Assembly: GCA_018398585.1 (NCBI GenBank)
Contig: JAGTTD010000008.1
Coordinates: 6,088,501-6,152,500, forward strand
Reading direction: 5' to 3'
From: Simmondsia chinensis
Lineage: Eukaryota > Streptophyta > Magnoliopsida > Caryophyllales > Simmondsiaceae
Length of the DNA stretch: 64,000 nt
Positions 1-11,116 of the stretch are shown one piece after another. Position 1 is the first letter of the stretch, and every line of letters begins with the position of its first letter. Below the pieces are notes generated by a model. It made no database searches. It was not told the DNA's origin and saw nothing but the letters and a program-made list of their open reading frames with translations. Both the position numbers and the translations under genes were made by a program.

Positions 1-676
1 ACAATGGGCAACCTAGAACAGGTGACCGAGAATGGGCAAGCATGCCAACCGAAGTTCTCTATAATAGGGAAAAGGCTCCTCACTTCTCGATACACACCTC
101 CCCTCCTCTTCCTCCCCTCCTCTGTTCCGTTTCCCTCTCCGGAGCAATAATCGTTCAAGCCTCCTACTCTCCTCATGAATCTTGCTAGGAATATTAGGCT
201 AAGTGTGTGGCTAGAGCTCAAGTTCAGTTCATCCTTACAAATCCTATCTCATATAGAACTCCAATACGACGAATACGCACACTTATCAATTTCGTCATAA
301 ACAACTATATATACCAAATATATATATGTGCATATATATATATACATGTGGTGCAAATTATACTATTATTATTTTTTTAATTTTTACCTTTCAAACGGAA
401 ATGTTTTATTCTTATAATTCAAAAATCAGTTCAAATTAGTTCGATCTGGACCAGTTTCCAACCAGTTCTGGACCATACCAACTGGCTTTTTATCAGTTTG
501 ATCCTTGGTCTCATGATTTGATGTGGTTTGGTTCTTAGCCCAGTCTGGTCCGGTCTGGTCCTGTTCGATCTTGGATCGATGTGTTCCTCTACTGCCATGG
601 GTTGTAGTGCTTGCTAAAGCATAGGCTTATCCCTTGGGTTCCTAAATCTAAGTTGTATGCAATAGTTAAATTGTGA
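1..676. other. Non-coding, AT-rich with a pyrimidine-rich start
   Basis: I see no gene here. Positions 81-145 are CT-rich. An alternating AT stretch covers about 303-346. Positions 425-580 repeat short motifs of the kind CTGGACCAGT and GGTCCGGTC, a composition often seen in decayed hAT-like MITEs, but I could not find paired ends. Confidence 0.5.
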
Positions 677-1500
677 CCCTTTTAAGGAAGGGATATAGGT
701 ATTACAAGTGAAATTAGTCCCCTATCAACTAAGACAAAATTGTACATGTTGGTGTCTGTAAACTAATTCACTAAGTGGCTAGAGGCTAAGTAATACAAGA
801 ACATCAATTAACAAAATGTATTTGGTTTTCTCAAGGAAGGCATCTTTTGTAGATTGGTGTACCAAAATCCATAACTGTGGACCAGGAGTGAATGTTTAGT
901 GGCTCTAAAGTTAAGGACTTTGCTAATACCTTTATTATTGAAACATTGAACTCAACACTTTATAATGGTCATGCTAATGGCCAAGTAGAATCCTTAAATA
1001 ATATTCTCAAGGCCAGTATTAGATAAATGAGTAATGATAATCTAAGGAAGTGGCATAAACTCTTACTAGTTACACTATGAGCTTATAAGACCTCAAAAAG
1101 GGCCGCAACAAGGACCTTATCATTTCATTTAACAAGTGGTCATGATGCAAGTTTACCTGCGAAGGTCAATATCCAATCAATGAAAGTTTATGAAGAAGGA
1201 CAACTCTCGAGGCTTGAGTATAGGTGTGTGACTATTGGACGAGCTTAATGGCGTAGACTAGGAAAGGCTTGATGTCGTCCATAAACTTGGGAGACGAAAA
1301 GGATGGGAAATGCCTATAATAAGATGATCAGGCTTAGATCATTTCATAATGGAGATCTAGGTAGGGTCATTGATGAACTATTCCCTAATTGAGAGCACCC
1401 ATTTAAGGTGACTGACACTATCAATGGCTACACATACCTACATAAAGGCCTTGATGGTAAAACTCATCCAAGAGCCATTAATGGTAGATTGTAGAAAAAA
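677..1500 (+). pseudogene. Ty3/gypsy integrase remnant (non-chromovirus type)
   Basis: Translation in shifting plus frames gives the end of a gypsy integrase. A segment reading YMLVSVN-FTKWLEAK stands where a YILVGVDYFTKW motif is expected, followed by VPKSITVDQE, NGHANGQVESLNNILK, RKWHKLL, AYKTSKRAAT and a SGHDASLPAKVNIQS block. The C-terminal part with HPFKVTDTINGYTYL and PRAINGRL follows. This order matches the core and C-terminal region of Athila/Tat-like elements. Several stop codons interrupt it, and the usual TDQG is VDQE, so it is dead. No LTR was identified on either side, so this is a fragment. The family call is confident; the lineage within gypsy is inference. Confidence 0.8.
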
Positions 1501-3128
1501 GTAGTTATTTTAATTTTAGATGCTATGTTTCCAATTTTAGCATCAATATTTAGAGAATCAAGTATGAGATTTGGTTTTTAGACTAAACTATTACTTACGA
1601 AAATCGATGGAGCAACATGTAAGGAACAAATGATTTTATCACAAAACCAAATCTTCAATGATTTGCAAGGTATAAATGATAAAAGGAAAATGAGGGTACA
1701 ATGTTTTCTAAGTATCAAAGTGGAAACATCTAGCTCTGAAGAGGAAGCATTGTAGGATGGTAAGCTTTATCAGAATACACTCAAATTCTGCTTCTTTGCA
1801 GATAAATTGCTTTTGGAATAATGTAGGGGCTTGTTTAACCTGCTAAGCATCTTTTAATCTATATAATTTAGGCCAGAAAATCCGCACGACATGCCTCCAA
1901 AGTAATGACGTCTCCTCGTAGTTTGGTATTGACACCGACACTCAGAGGGGTGATATTTGTTGCTATAGGTGGACTAGCGAAAACATTGACATATAGAGAG
2001 ATTGCATTCAAACTACTTTATCACACTTTTCATCATATTCTCACGCTCATTTTGGAAAATCGATAAATTTTTTCTAAAATGTTTATACGTGACCCCGACT
2101 ATACTTACTTTTGATTTTTTAAGTGTGCATGTTTTCCCAATGTCACACCCTATACCATTGATAAATTAGCTCCCTAGGCCACCAACGTGTGGGTATATGC
2201 ATTCTTTAGTTGCAATGCAACGTTTAGTGCACCGAATCCCTTACGTATGAACTTATGTGTCACCCCTTAGCGGGCTCGCTTTATTGAGTTTCCTATATAT
2301 ACTACGGCTATGCTAATATTTATCCAAAACAAATGTGACACTCTTAGCTAGCATGTGGAGCCAATCTCATTCTAAGAGTCTACTTATTTGTTGCATGAAA
2401 CTAAGTGAGAATTTAGCTCCATCCTTGAAATTCCCACATGTGATATAATGCCCAGAGTCCCATCTAGGAGCTCAATCAACATTTGGACTAACCAAATGGC
2501 ATACAAACCGTACAATCCGAATAAACTATTCAAGAGTCGGTCATCAAGAAAACTTATGTCCGGTTTTGTAACCCACAATTGTTGACTTCATCTTTGGCTA
2601 GCCATAATCAAGACACAGTCGGCAACAAGACGTTAAATATTCCTTTCTTCATGCAACCTTCAATAAGAAAGTCTATACGCTCCAAAAACCCATCTTTGTG
2701 CATTCAAATACTCTATACATGTATGTTGCCTACACAAAGCTCTTTATGGCTTAAAATAGGCGCCTTGTGCTTGATTATCACTTTAGCTCCATCCTTTTTC
2801 ATTATATATCACATATATGGGTTTCTATGTGTTTTTATTATAACATATCTACCTTTTTTTATTATCCCATTGGAAATAATTTGCACCTCGTAACCATTAT
2901 CATCAACTATACAAAAAATCCTATTGTTTTCACCTTGCTTTGCTTTTAGGATGAGCTACTCCACCATTAAAATTTACAATCATGTTTCTAGTGTTCCAAA
3001 TCACCCAAGCAACCACGAAGAACTTAGTTATCCAAGATTTTTTTCTGAAACTTGTCCCCAAAATTATAGGAGAATAGTTTATTTAGAACAAGCAAAAGAT
3101 AAGGGGGCCAAGTGCCATATGCATACTA
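1501..3128. other. Intergenic, no recognisable gene
   Basis: AT-rich DNA with only short chance open frames. 1501-1800 may still belong to the upstream gypsy remnant. I recognise no domain, RNA gene or paired repeat here. Confidence 0.4.
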
Positions 3129-3320
3129 ATTCCGTTCACACATTGGCGGGGTTACAACCCGTATCTTGGCAGAGTAGCCCGACAACCCACATCAGAGCAA
3201 CTGTGGTAAATTGGAGCTTGGCGGGATGGGGAACCTGCATGCAGAAACATTATCTAGCAAAGTTAGCACAAAAGATACTTAGGCGAATTTGAGGGTGAAT
3301 TCTCTCCAACCTATAGAGGA
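3129..3320 (+). repeat. Stranded copy of a gypsy internal 3' end
   Basis: This stretch is homologous to 6121-6313, which lies just inside the 3' LTR of the same element. Both contain the run from CCGTTCACACATT through GGCAGAGTAGCCC and CAACCCACATC to a GAATTCTC-rich end before TGATGCA. A third copy at 58228-58397 precedes another LTR of the family. It therefore looks like internal retrotransposon sequence lying outside the 5' LTR, as left by recombination between adjacent copies. Confidence 0.6.
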
Positions 3321-3755
3321 TGATGCAGCCCATGAACAACAGACATTGGAGGATTGGCGGGTATGACTTAACCAGTATTGAGGCTGGCGAGCAGCGAGGC
3401 TTGGCGGATACTGAGGCTGGTGAGAAGAAGGGCGCAGCATGGAGATTGAGAATGAATTAGAGTTCGTGTTAGGAATTTTAAATTTGAATTATCTAGTTTA
3501 AATTATGTTTATCTCTTAGCTTTTAGAGTTTCAGTATTTTTTAACTAGTTCCTCTATTTAAATAAGTGGAACTTTAGGGTTTAGTAATTGAATTTTTCCT
3601 AGCTTATTTTCATAAGCCGTTAGCTCTTTCTATTTTCAGTGTGTGAATTAGAATAGACGCTATTTCCCCCTTGTTTTATTATTTTCGTAATAAAATTAAA
3701 GGGAAGGCCGTTGAATCTTCTCGTTCCCCCAATTTTCCACTTACGCTCTGCACCA
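3321..3755 (+). repeat. 5' LTR of gypsy element
   Basis: It starts TGATGCAGCC and ends CACCA, the decayed form of the family end GCATCA. It aligns along its length with 6314-6752, including the shared block GAGGCTGGCGAGCAGCGAGG and the AT-rich U3/R part with CTCTATTTAAA at about 3552. The two copies differ at many positions, so the insertion is old. Confidence 0.8.
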
Positions 3756-3757
3756 GT

Positions 3758-3769
3758 TGGTATCACAGC
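3758..3769 (+). other. Primer-binding site, tRNA-iMet type
   Basis: TGGTATCACAGC starts two bases after the LTR end. It differs by one base from TGGTATCAGAGC, the complement of the 3' end of plant initiator tRNA-Met. This fixes the LTR boundary and the plus orientation. Confidence 0.85.
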
Positions 3770-3786
3770 TCAGAATTATTTCTGAG

Positions 3787-5641
3787 ATGGCCCGTAGGCA
3801 ACAGAGGTACGCCGCTGTTGGAGACGTTTATGAGTGAGACGTAAAATGGAAAAACGAGAGGAGAGTCGAGGATATGGAAGAGAGATTCCGACGCATCAAA
3901 ATGTGCTTGATTCAATTGGGTGCAAACCCAAATCAAGACCCGGGCAAGCAACCTCAAAACCCGTTGGTGACGAGTGGCGAGGATGAGAGCTTTCAAAGCC
4001 CATTCTTGGATAATAAGTTACTAGATTATAGGGTGAGGCACCCCTCGCACACAGTAACACCACTAATTTCGATGATCGGAGGTGGGAATCGGGTCTCCGG
4101 ATTGAGATTCCAGGGTACAGTGGAGGGGGATGCTCGGAGGATTTCTGGGATTGGCTTGCTGTGGTGGAGGAGGTTCTGAAGTTCAAGGAGGTGCCGAAGA
4201 GGAAGCAGGCACCATATGTTGTTACCTAGTTACGGGGTAGAGCCACCGCCTGGTAGCAATAGTTGAAACAAACGCTGTGTCATCAGGGGAAGGCGAACAT
4301 AGAGATGTGGGAGAAGATGAAGAAAGAAATGTGAGGAGCCTTCCTACCTCACAATCACATCAAAGTGAAGTAAAGTAGAGGGTCGCACGATGGAGGGGTA
4401 CACGATGGAGTTCTACTCATTGGTCGCAAGGAATTACTTGGCGGAGACAGGTGAGCAATTGGTAGATCGTTATATTGGCGAATTGAAGGAATCGATACAC
4501 GAGGTATTGAACGTGTTTGACGTCTTTCTTATCTCAGAGGCAAGCCAGAGGGCTGTGAATTTTGAGCAGCAGCAGAGGCGTCACAAGTTGGTGGAGCTTG
4601 GGCCACATAGGTTGGCGGAAGAGACCAAGTGAGAGTATAACCAAATCAAGGCACACAGAACATGCCAGTAGTTGCCAATATCGGTAAACCGGTTACTCAG
4701 GACTTGGCTGGTACTTTAAACCCGTTACTTTAAGTATGGAGAGCTGGGGCACCGTGCTGCTGAGTGTTGTAAGGGTGACAGACCCAGCAAGGGTCTTTTC
4801 ATCGAAGAGTTCCACAGAGAGGATGGCAGGGTTAGGGAGGAAGACACCCAGACTGAGTTGGCGCAACTAGAAGAGGATGCCGTGGTAGGTGATGAAGGAC
4901 ACTTAATTATGGTTAGGAACACTTGCTTTGTGCCAAGAGAAGAACCGGGAGATGGATGGCTGAGGAATAACATCTTCCAGATCACTTGCACCATTGGCGG
5001 TAGAGTATGCCACATGGTGATAGACTTGAGAAGTTGTGGGAATGTCATCTCCGAAAAAGCTATTCAAAGGCTTGGGTTGAAGATGAAGGATCATCCGAAC
5101 CCATATAAGTTGTCTTGGCTCAAGAAAAGAAACCAGGTAGCCATCACAAAATGATGTCTGGTTAGCTTTTTGATCGGGTCGAAGTATCAGGACAAGGTGT
5201 GGTGTGACATGGTAGTCATCTGCTACTAGGGCGACCACATCAATTTGATAGAGGCCCCATTCATGATGGATGATGAAACACCTATAGCTTCATGTTTGAG
5301 GGTGTGAGGATAGTGCTGTTGCCTAAAAATGACGAGGCCCCACGACCGGAGAAAACAGTGGATCTTAAGTCCCCGATTAGAGCTTTGCTCACCAAAGATG
5401 TTGGCAGGAGCAAGGAAGTAATTGTGCCAATAGAAAAAAGACGCCAAGCAGAACAGGTTGAAGAGCCGGAAAAGGTACCGAGTACAATGTTGAAGATAGG
5501 GAAAGGTCTACGGTGGAAGGTTCAAACACCTGAAGGAGAGTTACCGGGTAGGCTCCATCACAGAGTGAACCTTGTGAAGCTTCAGGACTCCAGGCTTCAA
5601 GGGTTCACGACACTTTTTTCACCTAAGGAGGATGAGACATG
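3787..5641 (+). pseudogene. Gypsy gag-protease remnant
   Basis: The reading starts MARRQQRYAAVGDVYE at 3787 and continues through several frames. 3874-4035 encodes EERFRRIKMCLIQLGANP. The gag core at 4390-4632 includes VARNYLAETGEQLVDRYIGE. A zinc-knuckle remnant at about 4722-4790 reads YFKYGELGHRAAEC, with two of the three cysteines lost. The retropepsin segment at 4970-5150 reads MVIDLRSCGNVIS, so the catalytic Asp-Ser/Thr-Gly is now Asp-Leu-Arg. Downstream, TYSFMFEGVRIVLLPKN at about 5280-5330 is the usual spacer before reverse transcriptase. Stops and frameshifts show a dead copy. Confidence 0.8.
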
Positions 5642-6313
5642 ATGGGAGGATGTTAGCAGAAGGTCCGTCAATAGGGTCACCGTATATTGTGGGCCTTCTG
5701 CATCACTGGCGGTTCTTCTTATAGAGGTGGGTAGAAGAATATTCGGAATCCCACTCCCATGTTTTGCTGCCGCACACGTCAGAAGAAGGGAGCAAAGGTT
5801 GTGTCACGCCAAGTTGGCTTATGATGGCTCGAAGAATTGCAACAATAGGGTTTCCGCTGCTTAGGATTGACAATGGTATTGTTTTTCGTTCACCAGCAAA
5901 CAATGCGCCGATGTCACATCTTATTTGGCCGTACAAGAGGACGCAAGACTTCAACTCAAATTAGCAAAAAAAACTTGTGCATAATGGTAGATCATTGCTG
6001 GAGGTTCGCGCCAAGCACGTGAAAGTGCGAATGAGGATCTTTGGCACATTGGTGAGAATAGTTGGGATGATCCCGTGGCAAATTCATGGGTGAATTCTCT
6101 CCAACTGGGAGAGAATGATGCCGTTCACACATTCGCAGGACAAGCTACAACCTGTATATTGGCAGAGTAGCCCAACAACCCACATCTGAGTGACTGTGGT
6201 AAATCGGAGCTCGGCAGGATTGGGAACCAGCATGCGGTAACATTACTTGGCGAAGTTAGCACAGAAGATGTTCAAGCGAATTCGAGAAAAAATTCTCTTC
6301 AACCCGGAGAGGA
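5642..6313 (+). pseudogene. Gypsy integrase C-terminal remnant and PPT
   Basis: After the gag-protease part the sequence jumps to the end of pol, so reverse transcriptase, RNase H and the integrase core are missing. About 5800-5965 translates to KLAYDGSKN and then SPANNAPMSHLIWPYKRTQDF across a frameshift, matching the region after the integrase catalytic core. 6065-6313 is the shared internal 3' end, closing with the purine tract CCGGAGAGGA directly before the 3' LTR, which is the expected polypurine tract. Confidence 0.7.
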
Positions 6314-6752
6314 TGATGCAGCCGTGAACAACAGATATTGGCGGATTGACGAGTATGACTCGGCAGGTATTGAGGCTGGCGAGCAGCGAGGCTTAGCAGG
6401 TACTGAGGCTGGCGAGCAAAAGGGCGTGACTGGAGATTGAAAACGAATTAGAGTTTGATTAGTGTTAGAAATTTTTAATTTGAATTATCTCGTTTAAATT
6501 ATGTTTATCTCTTAGCTTTTAGAATTTTAGTAGTGGTTAACTAACTCCTCTATTTAAACAAGATGAACTCTAGGGTTTAGTAATTGAATTTTTTCTAGAT
6601 TATTTTTATGAGTTGTTAGCTCTTTCTATTCTAGGGTGTGAGAATTAGAATAGACGTTATTTCCCCCTTGTTTTATTATTTTCTTAATAAAATTAAAGGA
6701 AGGGCTATTGAACCTCCTCGTTCCCCCAATATTTCATTTATGTGCTGCATCA
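6314..6752 (+). repeat. 3' LTR of gypsy element
   Basis: It starts TGATGCAGCC after a purine-rich tract and ends TGCTGCATCA. It is homologous to 3321-3755. Confidence 0.8.
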
Positions 6753-8134
6753 TATACTATGATCTAAAGCGAGGCTTTTTAAAGGCCAAGTCTTGCAACA
6801 CCTATCTTTATAAAATGCTTTATCAAAAAGTGTTTATAGTATATCTATTATATGCTCCATAAAATATGTTAGAAAATATTTTGGTTCGCAATTTCAAGGC
6901 ATGTTACTTACGCTGCTTTTCGTTAATTGCCCCCGCCAATAATGTGCAAACAAGCAGGCAAAATTCTTCCCAGGATACATTGCAATATATATTTTGATGT
7001 ATTTTTAATAGACAATCCACACAAAGAATATATTTAAGTATTCCCCAAGGAGACAAAATAGAGAAGAGGGACATTAGAACTTGTCAATTCGGTTTTGTTA
7101 TGTTTTGGGTCCCAACAATCCACCCGAATCCCTTTTAAAATTGGATCCGGTAGCAAGGGAAACAAACCAATAGCCAGAAAAATGAAAATACCAAAAGTGA
7201 CAAAAAAAATAACGAAAATGCGCAATCAAGGACAAAACATGATATACGTGGTTTAGCTCCTAAATGAGCCAATATCCACGAGCCATAGTTTTTAGAGGAG
7301 TTTATACACTGTTGGTAATTTAGGTTTTAGAATCAATGATGAGCAACAAGACTAAAAATTAAAGAAGCCTTATAGTGGTTTCTTACAAGAATACAAGAGA
7401 GGAGGTGAGAAAACCCTAACGAAACCAAGAAGATGAGGATGAACAGTAAACCAAGTTAGAAGTACCAAAATTGAGTTCTCGAACTGAGCCCTCCTTATTC
7501 CTCCTCCTCCTTTCTTCTTCTTGCTTCTTCCTTCACTCTCTCTAGCTTTCGTCCCTGTAATTTAGCTCCCCTTTCGCGCACTACTGTCCAAGACCCCAAA
7601 ATAGGGTTTATAACGATAAAAAAAACCCACTCTATTATAATGAGAAAGGCAAGGACAGATTTCCAACGGCCGTAATTGGGATTTGGATTATTCAATTACC
7701 AAAAAAAGAAAAAAATTGTCCAAATATTATTTTTTATACCATATTTGAGAGATTTCTGATTTAAAACAAAATACAAAATTTTCTATAATTTCTATTCTAA
7801 ATTAGAATACAATAACCCAAGCTTACCACTACAAGCCTAAACCAGACAAGCCTCTAAATTGACAAATATCATTCTAATTTGTCCGAATAGAAATTCTTCG
7901 ACAATTTATCTTAATTTCAGTCACGTCGCTTCTAGTCTATTTTTTGGACTAAAAAGGTTATTACATCACATAGTGGATCCTTTAATTTTAGAGACTGTAA
8001 TACAATAGGTTTCATGGCTCTCTTATTTACAGGCAAAGTAAGAACTTTTCCACTAAAAAAATTCGGGCCTTGGATTATTGGCCACTTAATCTAACTATTC
8101 ACGTTAATAAAAGGGGACATAGATATATCCCTAG
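6753..8134. other. No recognisable gene; possible decayed LTR
   Basis: No domain could be read on either strand. 7230-7640 contains CGTGGTTTAGCTCC, a CT-rich stretch at 7485-7545 and a segment resembling the transcribed part of some copia LTRs read on the minus strand. No second copy, primer site or TG/CA ends were found, so this stays a weak suggestion. Confidence 0.3.
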
Positions 8135-8169
8135 GTCATCTCCAGACATCTGAGGACCACCAAAACTAT

Positions 8170-9232
8170 TGTTATTGCAGGCGAATTAGATTTGAGAAAG
8201 TCAAGAAAGCCTTGAAACATATGGGGAGGGGTAAAGCAGTTCGCCCAGATGGAGTACCCGTAAAGGCATGGAAATGCCATGGAGAGAAGGGTATTAGTTG
8301 ATTGACTAAACTATTTAACCAAATCCTTCTATGGAAGAAGATTCCCATTGAATGGAGTAAGAGCACATGAATACCAACCTAAAAGAACAAAGACGAAATA
8401 TCCAAAGTTGCGCCAACTATCGAGGTATCAAACTAATGTGCTACACTCTAAAGTTGTTGGAGCGGGTCATAGAGAGGAGGATACGTCAACAAAAAGAGGT
8501 GTCCAAAAGCCAATTCGGATTTATGCCCGGTAGATTGACAGTAGAAGCCACCCACCTCCTAAGGTGGACGATAAAGTACTACAAGATAGACAAAAGGATC
8601 TCTACATTGTTTTCATTGATTTACAGAAGGGCATGGTAGGGTGACAAGAGAGGTCTTATGGAGGGTGTTAGAGAGGAAAGGCATCCCTTTGCCTTATGTC
8701 CGAGTCGTTAAAGACATGTACGACGATGCCCAAACTAACGTGAGTACAGCGGAAGGGAAGGCAGACGCTTCCCCCATTACAATTGGGGTACATCAAGGAT
8801 GAGCTTACTAGGCCTATTGAAAGAGGTGTGCCTTGGTGTATACTTTTCGAAGATGGTGTGGAGCGGTGCCGGGGGTGGTGGGTGTAGGGGAGTAAATAAG
8901 AAGTTGGAACTATGGAGAAGGGCCTCGTAATTGAAAGGTTTAAGACTCAATAGGTCCAAGACCAAGTATATGAAACTCAAGTTCAATACCTCCACTAGGC
9001 CCAACATAGAAGACGTCAAGATTGGTTCGGAGACCATACCGAAAGGAGTCGTTTAGATATTTGCGTTCGATAGTACAATAGGATGGGGAAATTGATGAGG
9101 ATTTCAACAACAGTATTAAAGTAGGTTGGCATAAATGGAGCATATGGTCTTTGCTGTACTTTGCGATAGAAGGCTCCCGTTAAAGTTAAAGGGAAAATAC
9201 TAAAAGACAACAGTGAGACCGGCTATCATATG
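8170..9232 (+). pseudogene. RTE-type reverse transcriptase remnant
   Basis: The translation shifts frames but shows the RTE order: RIRFEKVKKALKHMGRGKAV-RPDGVP, KAWKCHGEKGIS, LTKLFNQIL, then NIQSCANYRGIKLMCYTLKL, ERVIERRIRQ, SQFGFMPGRLTVEATHLLR and a damaged VFIDLQKAYD region. Next come RKGIPLPYVRVVKDMYDDA and the block before HQG (about 8790). The FADD catalytic region is not readable. The frame is cut at 9232 by a MITE and the pol continues at 9615. The call is secure at family level and clearly non-functional. Confidence 0.8.
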
Positions 9233-9614
9233 TAGGGGTGTAAATGAGCTAAACAGGCTCATAAGCCCTCGCGAGCCAACTCGTCATAATGCTCGAAAAG
9301 CTCGTCTCGCTTTGAGCTCGAGCCAGCTCGTTTACCTTATCGAATCGAGCCCGAACCTTGTGAAGCTCGAGCTCGTAGGCTTGCGAGCCTAAACGAGCCT
9401 ATGAGCTTAAATGAATCCAAATGAGCCTATATTGAGCTTAAATGAGCCAAAATATTGCAAGCCTAATTTGAAGCTCACTAAGCTTAGATCGAGCTGAACC
9501 GATCCCAAGCTTTTATGACCCGAGCTCGAGCCCAAATTTTTTAAGCTCAGGGAGCTTCAAGCTGAGCCTCGAGCCTGGCAGGCTTAGGCTCAGCTCAACT
9601 CAAATACACCCCTA
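9233..9614. mobile_element. hAT-like MITE, GAGCTCG-rich
   Basis: A 382-bp insert starts TAGGGGTGTAAATGAGC and ends CAAATACACCCCTA, giving inverted ends TAGGGGTGTA. It is flanked by ATCATATG (9225-9232) and GTCATATG (9615-9622), an 8-bp duplication with one mismatch, as expected for hAT elements. Removing it restores a continuous RTE reading across the CTATCATATGGTGCAGAG site. The interior is built of repeated GAGCC, GAGCTCG and AAACGAGCC motifs and codes for nothing. Confidence 0.85.
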
Positions 9615-10020
9615 GTCATATGGTGCAGAGTATTGGCCAATGTAACAACATCATGCCCAAAACATGAAGGTGGCGGAGATGAGGATGCTGCGGTGAATGT
9701 GTGAACACACAATGAAGGATAGGGTCAGGAACGACATCATCAGAAGCAAATTGGGGGTGGCTCCAATCGAGGATAAATTGATGGAGCAGCATTTAAGATG
9801 GTTTGGGCATGTTAGGAGGAGATCGACCATAGCTCCGGTCAGGAGATGCAAACAACTCCATACTATGCTCAGCAGGAGAGGGAAAGGCAGGCCAAAGAAG
9901 AGGTGGCTGGATATGATTGGACATGACGTCACTTACCTAATCCTACAGGAGGAGATGGCCTTAGATAAATCTCAGTGAAGAACTAGCATAAGGGATAGAC
10001 GACGTAGCTACTTAGAATAG
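9615..10020 (+). pseudogene. RTE-type LINE C-terminal domain
   Basis: The longest open piece (9697-9978, 93 codons) carries the conserved RTE C-terminal run: the frame before it gives MKVAEMRMLR, then DRVRNDIIRSKLGVAPIEDK, LRWFGHVRRRSTIAPVRRC and RRGKGRPKKRWLDMI. It continues the reverse transcriptase reading after the MITE at 9233-9614. The segment is open over most of its length but has no start of its own. Confidence 0.85.
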
Positions 10021-10099
10021 AAGAGTATAATCTGGCTAACACTAGAGTTCCTAGGCTTGTATGACTGCCTCTTCAGTGTACCTCATTTGGCTGGAAGCT

Positions 10100-10370
10100 G
10101 TTTTATTTGCATAAATGCCTATTTATTTGCCTATTTGCCTATTATTTGTTTACTATTTGCTTTTTGATTGCTTTATGATTTTGTTATGCTTGCCTTGTGC
10201 GGTGTTTTTTCTCCTTGCTTCCATGCTTTCGTGAAGCATGCTTCTCAGGTTGCGGGCCCTCGAAAACAGCCTCCCTTTAGGAGAGCACTTAAAGGGGCAA
10301 GGCTGCGTACATCCCACCCCTCAGACCTGGTGTATGCGGGAGCCCTTGAGGCACTGGGCTTGTTGTTGTT
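10100..10370 (+). repeat. RTE LINE 3' untranslated tail
   Basis: It contains the signature GGGCCCTCGAAAACAGCCTCCC, a CTGCGTACATCCCACCCC block, GCGGGAGCCCTTGAGGCACTGGG and then TTG repeats. The tail resumes at 11106-11116 as TTGTTGTTGTA after the MITE. A second, separate remnant of this tail lies at 21377-21515. Confidence 0.8.
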
Positions 10371-11105
10371 TAGAGGTGTAATCGAGTCGAGTCGAGCCGA
10401 GTATCTCAGTACTCGACTTGAACTCAATTAACTACTCAGGTACTCGAATTCGATTTGAGTAGTTAATTTTGCTCAAATTCGAACTCAATTAACTATTCGA
10501 GTACTCAACTTGATTCAATTACTCGTTCATTGTGCCTAGAAACATTCAACAAATTAGCACTATTATAATATTAGTCCATACACTCGAACATTAGTTACAC
10601 TCAATTTGAATGCTCCATTATTGCCCACACTGTATTTTAACATATACAACCATAAATCATTGATATATTAATATCAAATACACATCAAAACCTAAGTTTT
10701 AAAAAATACAAGCAAATCAAATACAAGTTCTTTCACTCCACCACAATTGTAACATGTTATTTTTTATAAGGAATTCAATCTTTTTTCTTTCATTCTTCTA
10801 TTAATATCACAAGCCATCCATTTCAAAAGAAAATAATACACGAGAACTACTTCTTACGAGTCGAGTACCACTTCGATTTTCGAGTCGAGTACTTAATCGA
10901 GTATGGAGTCGAATATTTAATCGAGTATTGAGTCCAATATTTATTCGAGTATCGAGCTGAGTAGTTCACTGCTCGACTCGTACTAGTTTATTAATCGAGT
11001 ATCTTTTGATACTCGAACTCCAACTCTGTTTATTTGAGTTCAAGTTGAGTTTTGTTCGAGCTACTCCGAGCTACTCGCGAGCGGCTTAGGTCGTTTACAC
11101 TCCTA
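10371..11105. mobile_element. hAT-like MITE with ACTCGA/GAGTCGAGT interior
   Basis: A 735-bp insert starts TAGAGGTGTAATCGAG and ends GTCGTTTACACTCCTA, giving imperfect inverted ends TAGRRGTGTAA. It is flanked on both sides by TTGTTGTT (10363-10370 and 11106-11113). That exact 8-bp match agrees with a hAT duplication but could also be part of the LINE's TTG tail. Both interior arms are rich in GAGTCGAGTA and ACTCGAATTCG motifs, so the single strand would fold strongly. The centre (10550-10850) is plain AT-rich DNA. Confidence 0.85.
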
Positions 11106-11116
11106 TTGTTGTTGTA

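Larger units (their letters stand above)
3321..6752 (+). mobile_element. Internally deleted Ty3/gypsy LTR element
   Basis: Two similar direct repeats (3321-3755 and 6314-6752) bound a 2.56-kb interior. The LTRs start TGATGCAGCC and end with a version of GCTGCATCA. The interior keeps a primer-binding site, gag, a damaged protease and the C-terminal part of integrase, and lacks most of reverse transcriptase and RNase H. A normal element of this type would be about 5 kb, as at 58715-63774. No target duplication is expected or found, because the left flank is itself element sequence. The element belongs to the same family as those at 50201 and 58715. Confidence 0.8.
8135..11116 (+). mobile_element. 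RTE-type LINE, decayed, split by two MITEs
   Basis: A plant RTE-like non-LTR element can be followed from reverse transcriptase through a C-terminal domain to its 3' tail. The tail contains the family's GGCTGCGTACATCCCACCCC signature (about 10300) and ends in TTG trinucleotides instead of poly(A). The body is interrupted at 9233-9614 and 10371-11105 by hAT-like MITEs with target duplications. The 5' end, including the endonuclease, is missing, which is usual 5' truncation. All frames are broken. Confidence 0.8.

Noticed and set aside
10363..11113. Reading TTGTTGTT as certain proof of hAT transposition
   Set aside because: The site is a TTG microsatellite, so identical flanks could exist without duplication. 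The call rests on the inverted ends as well.
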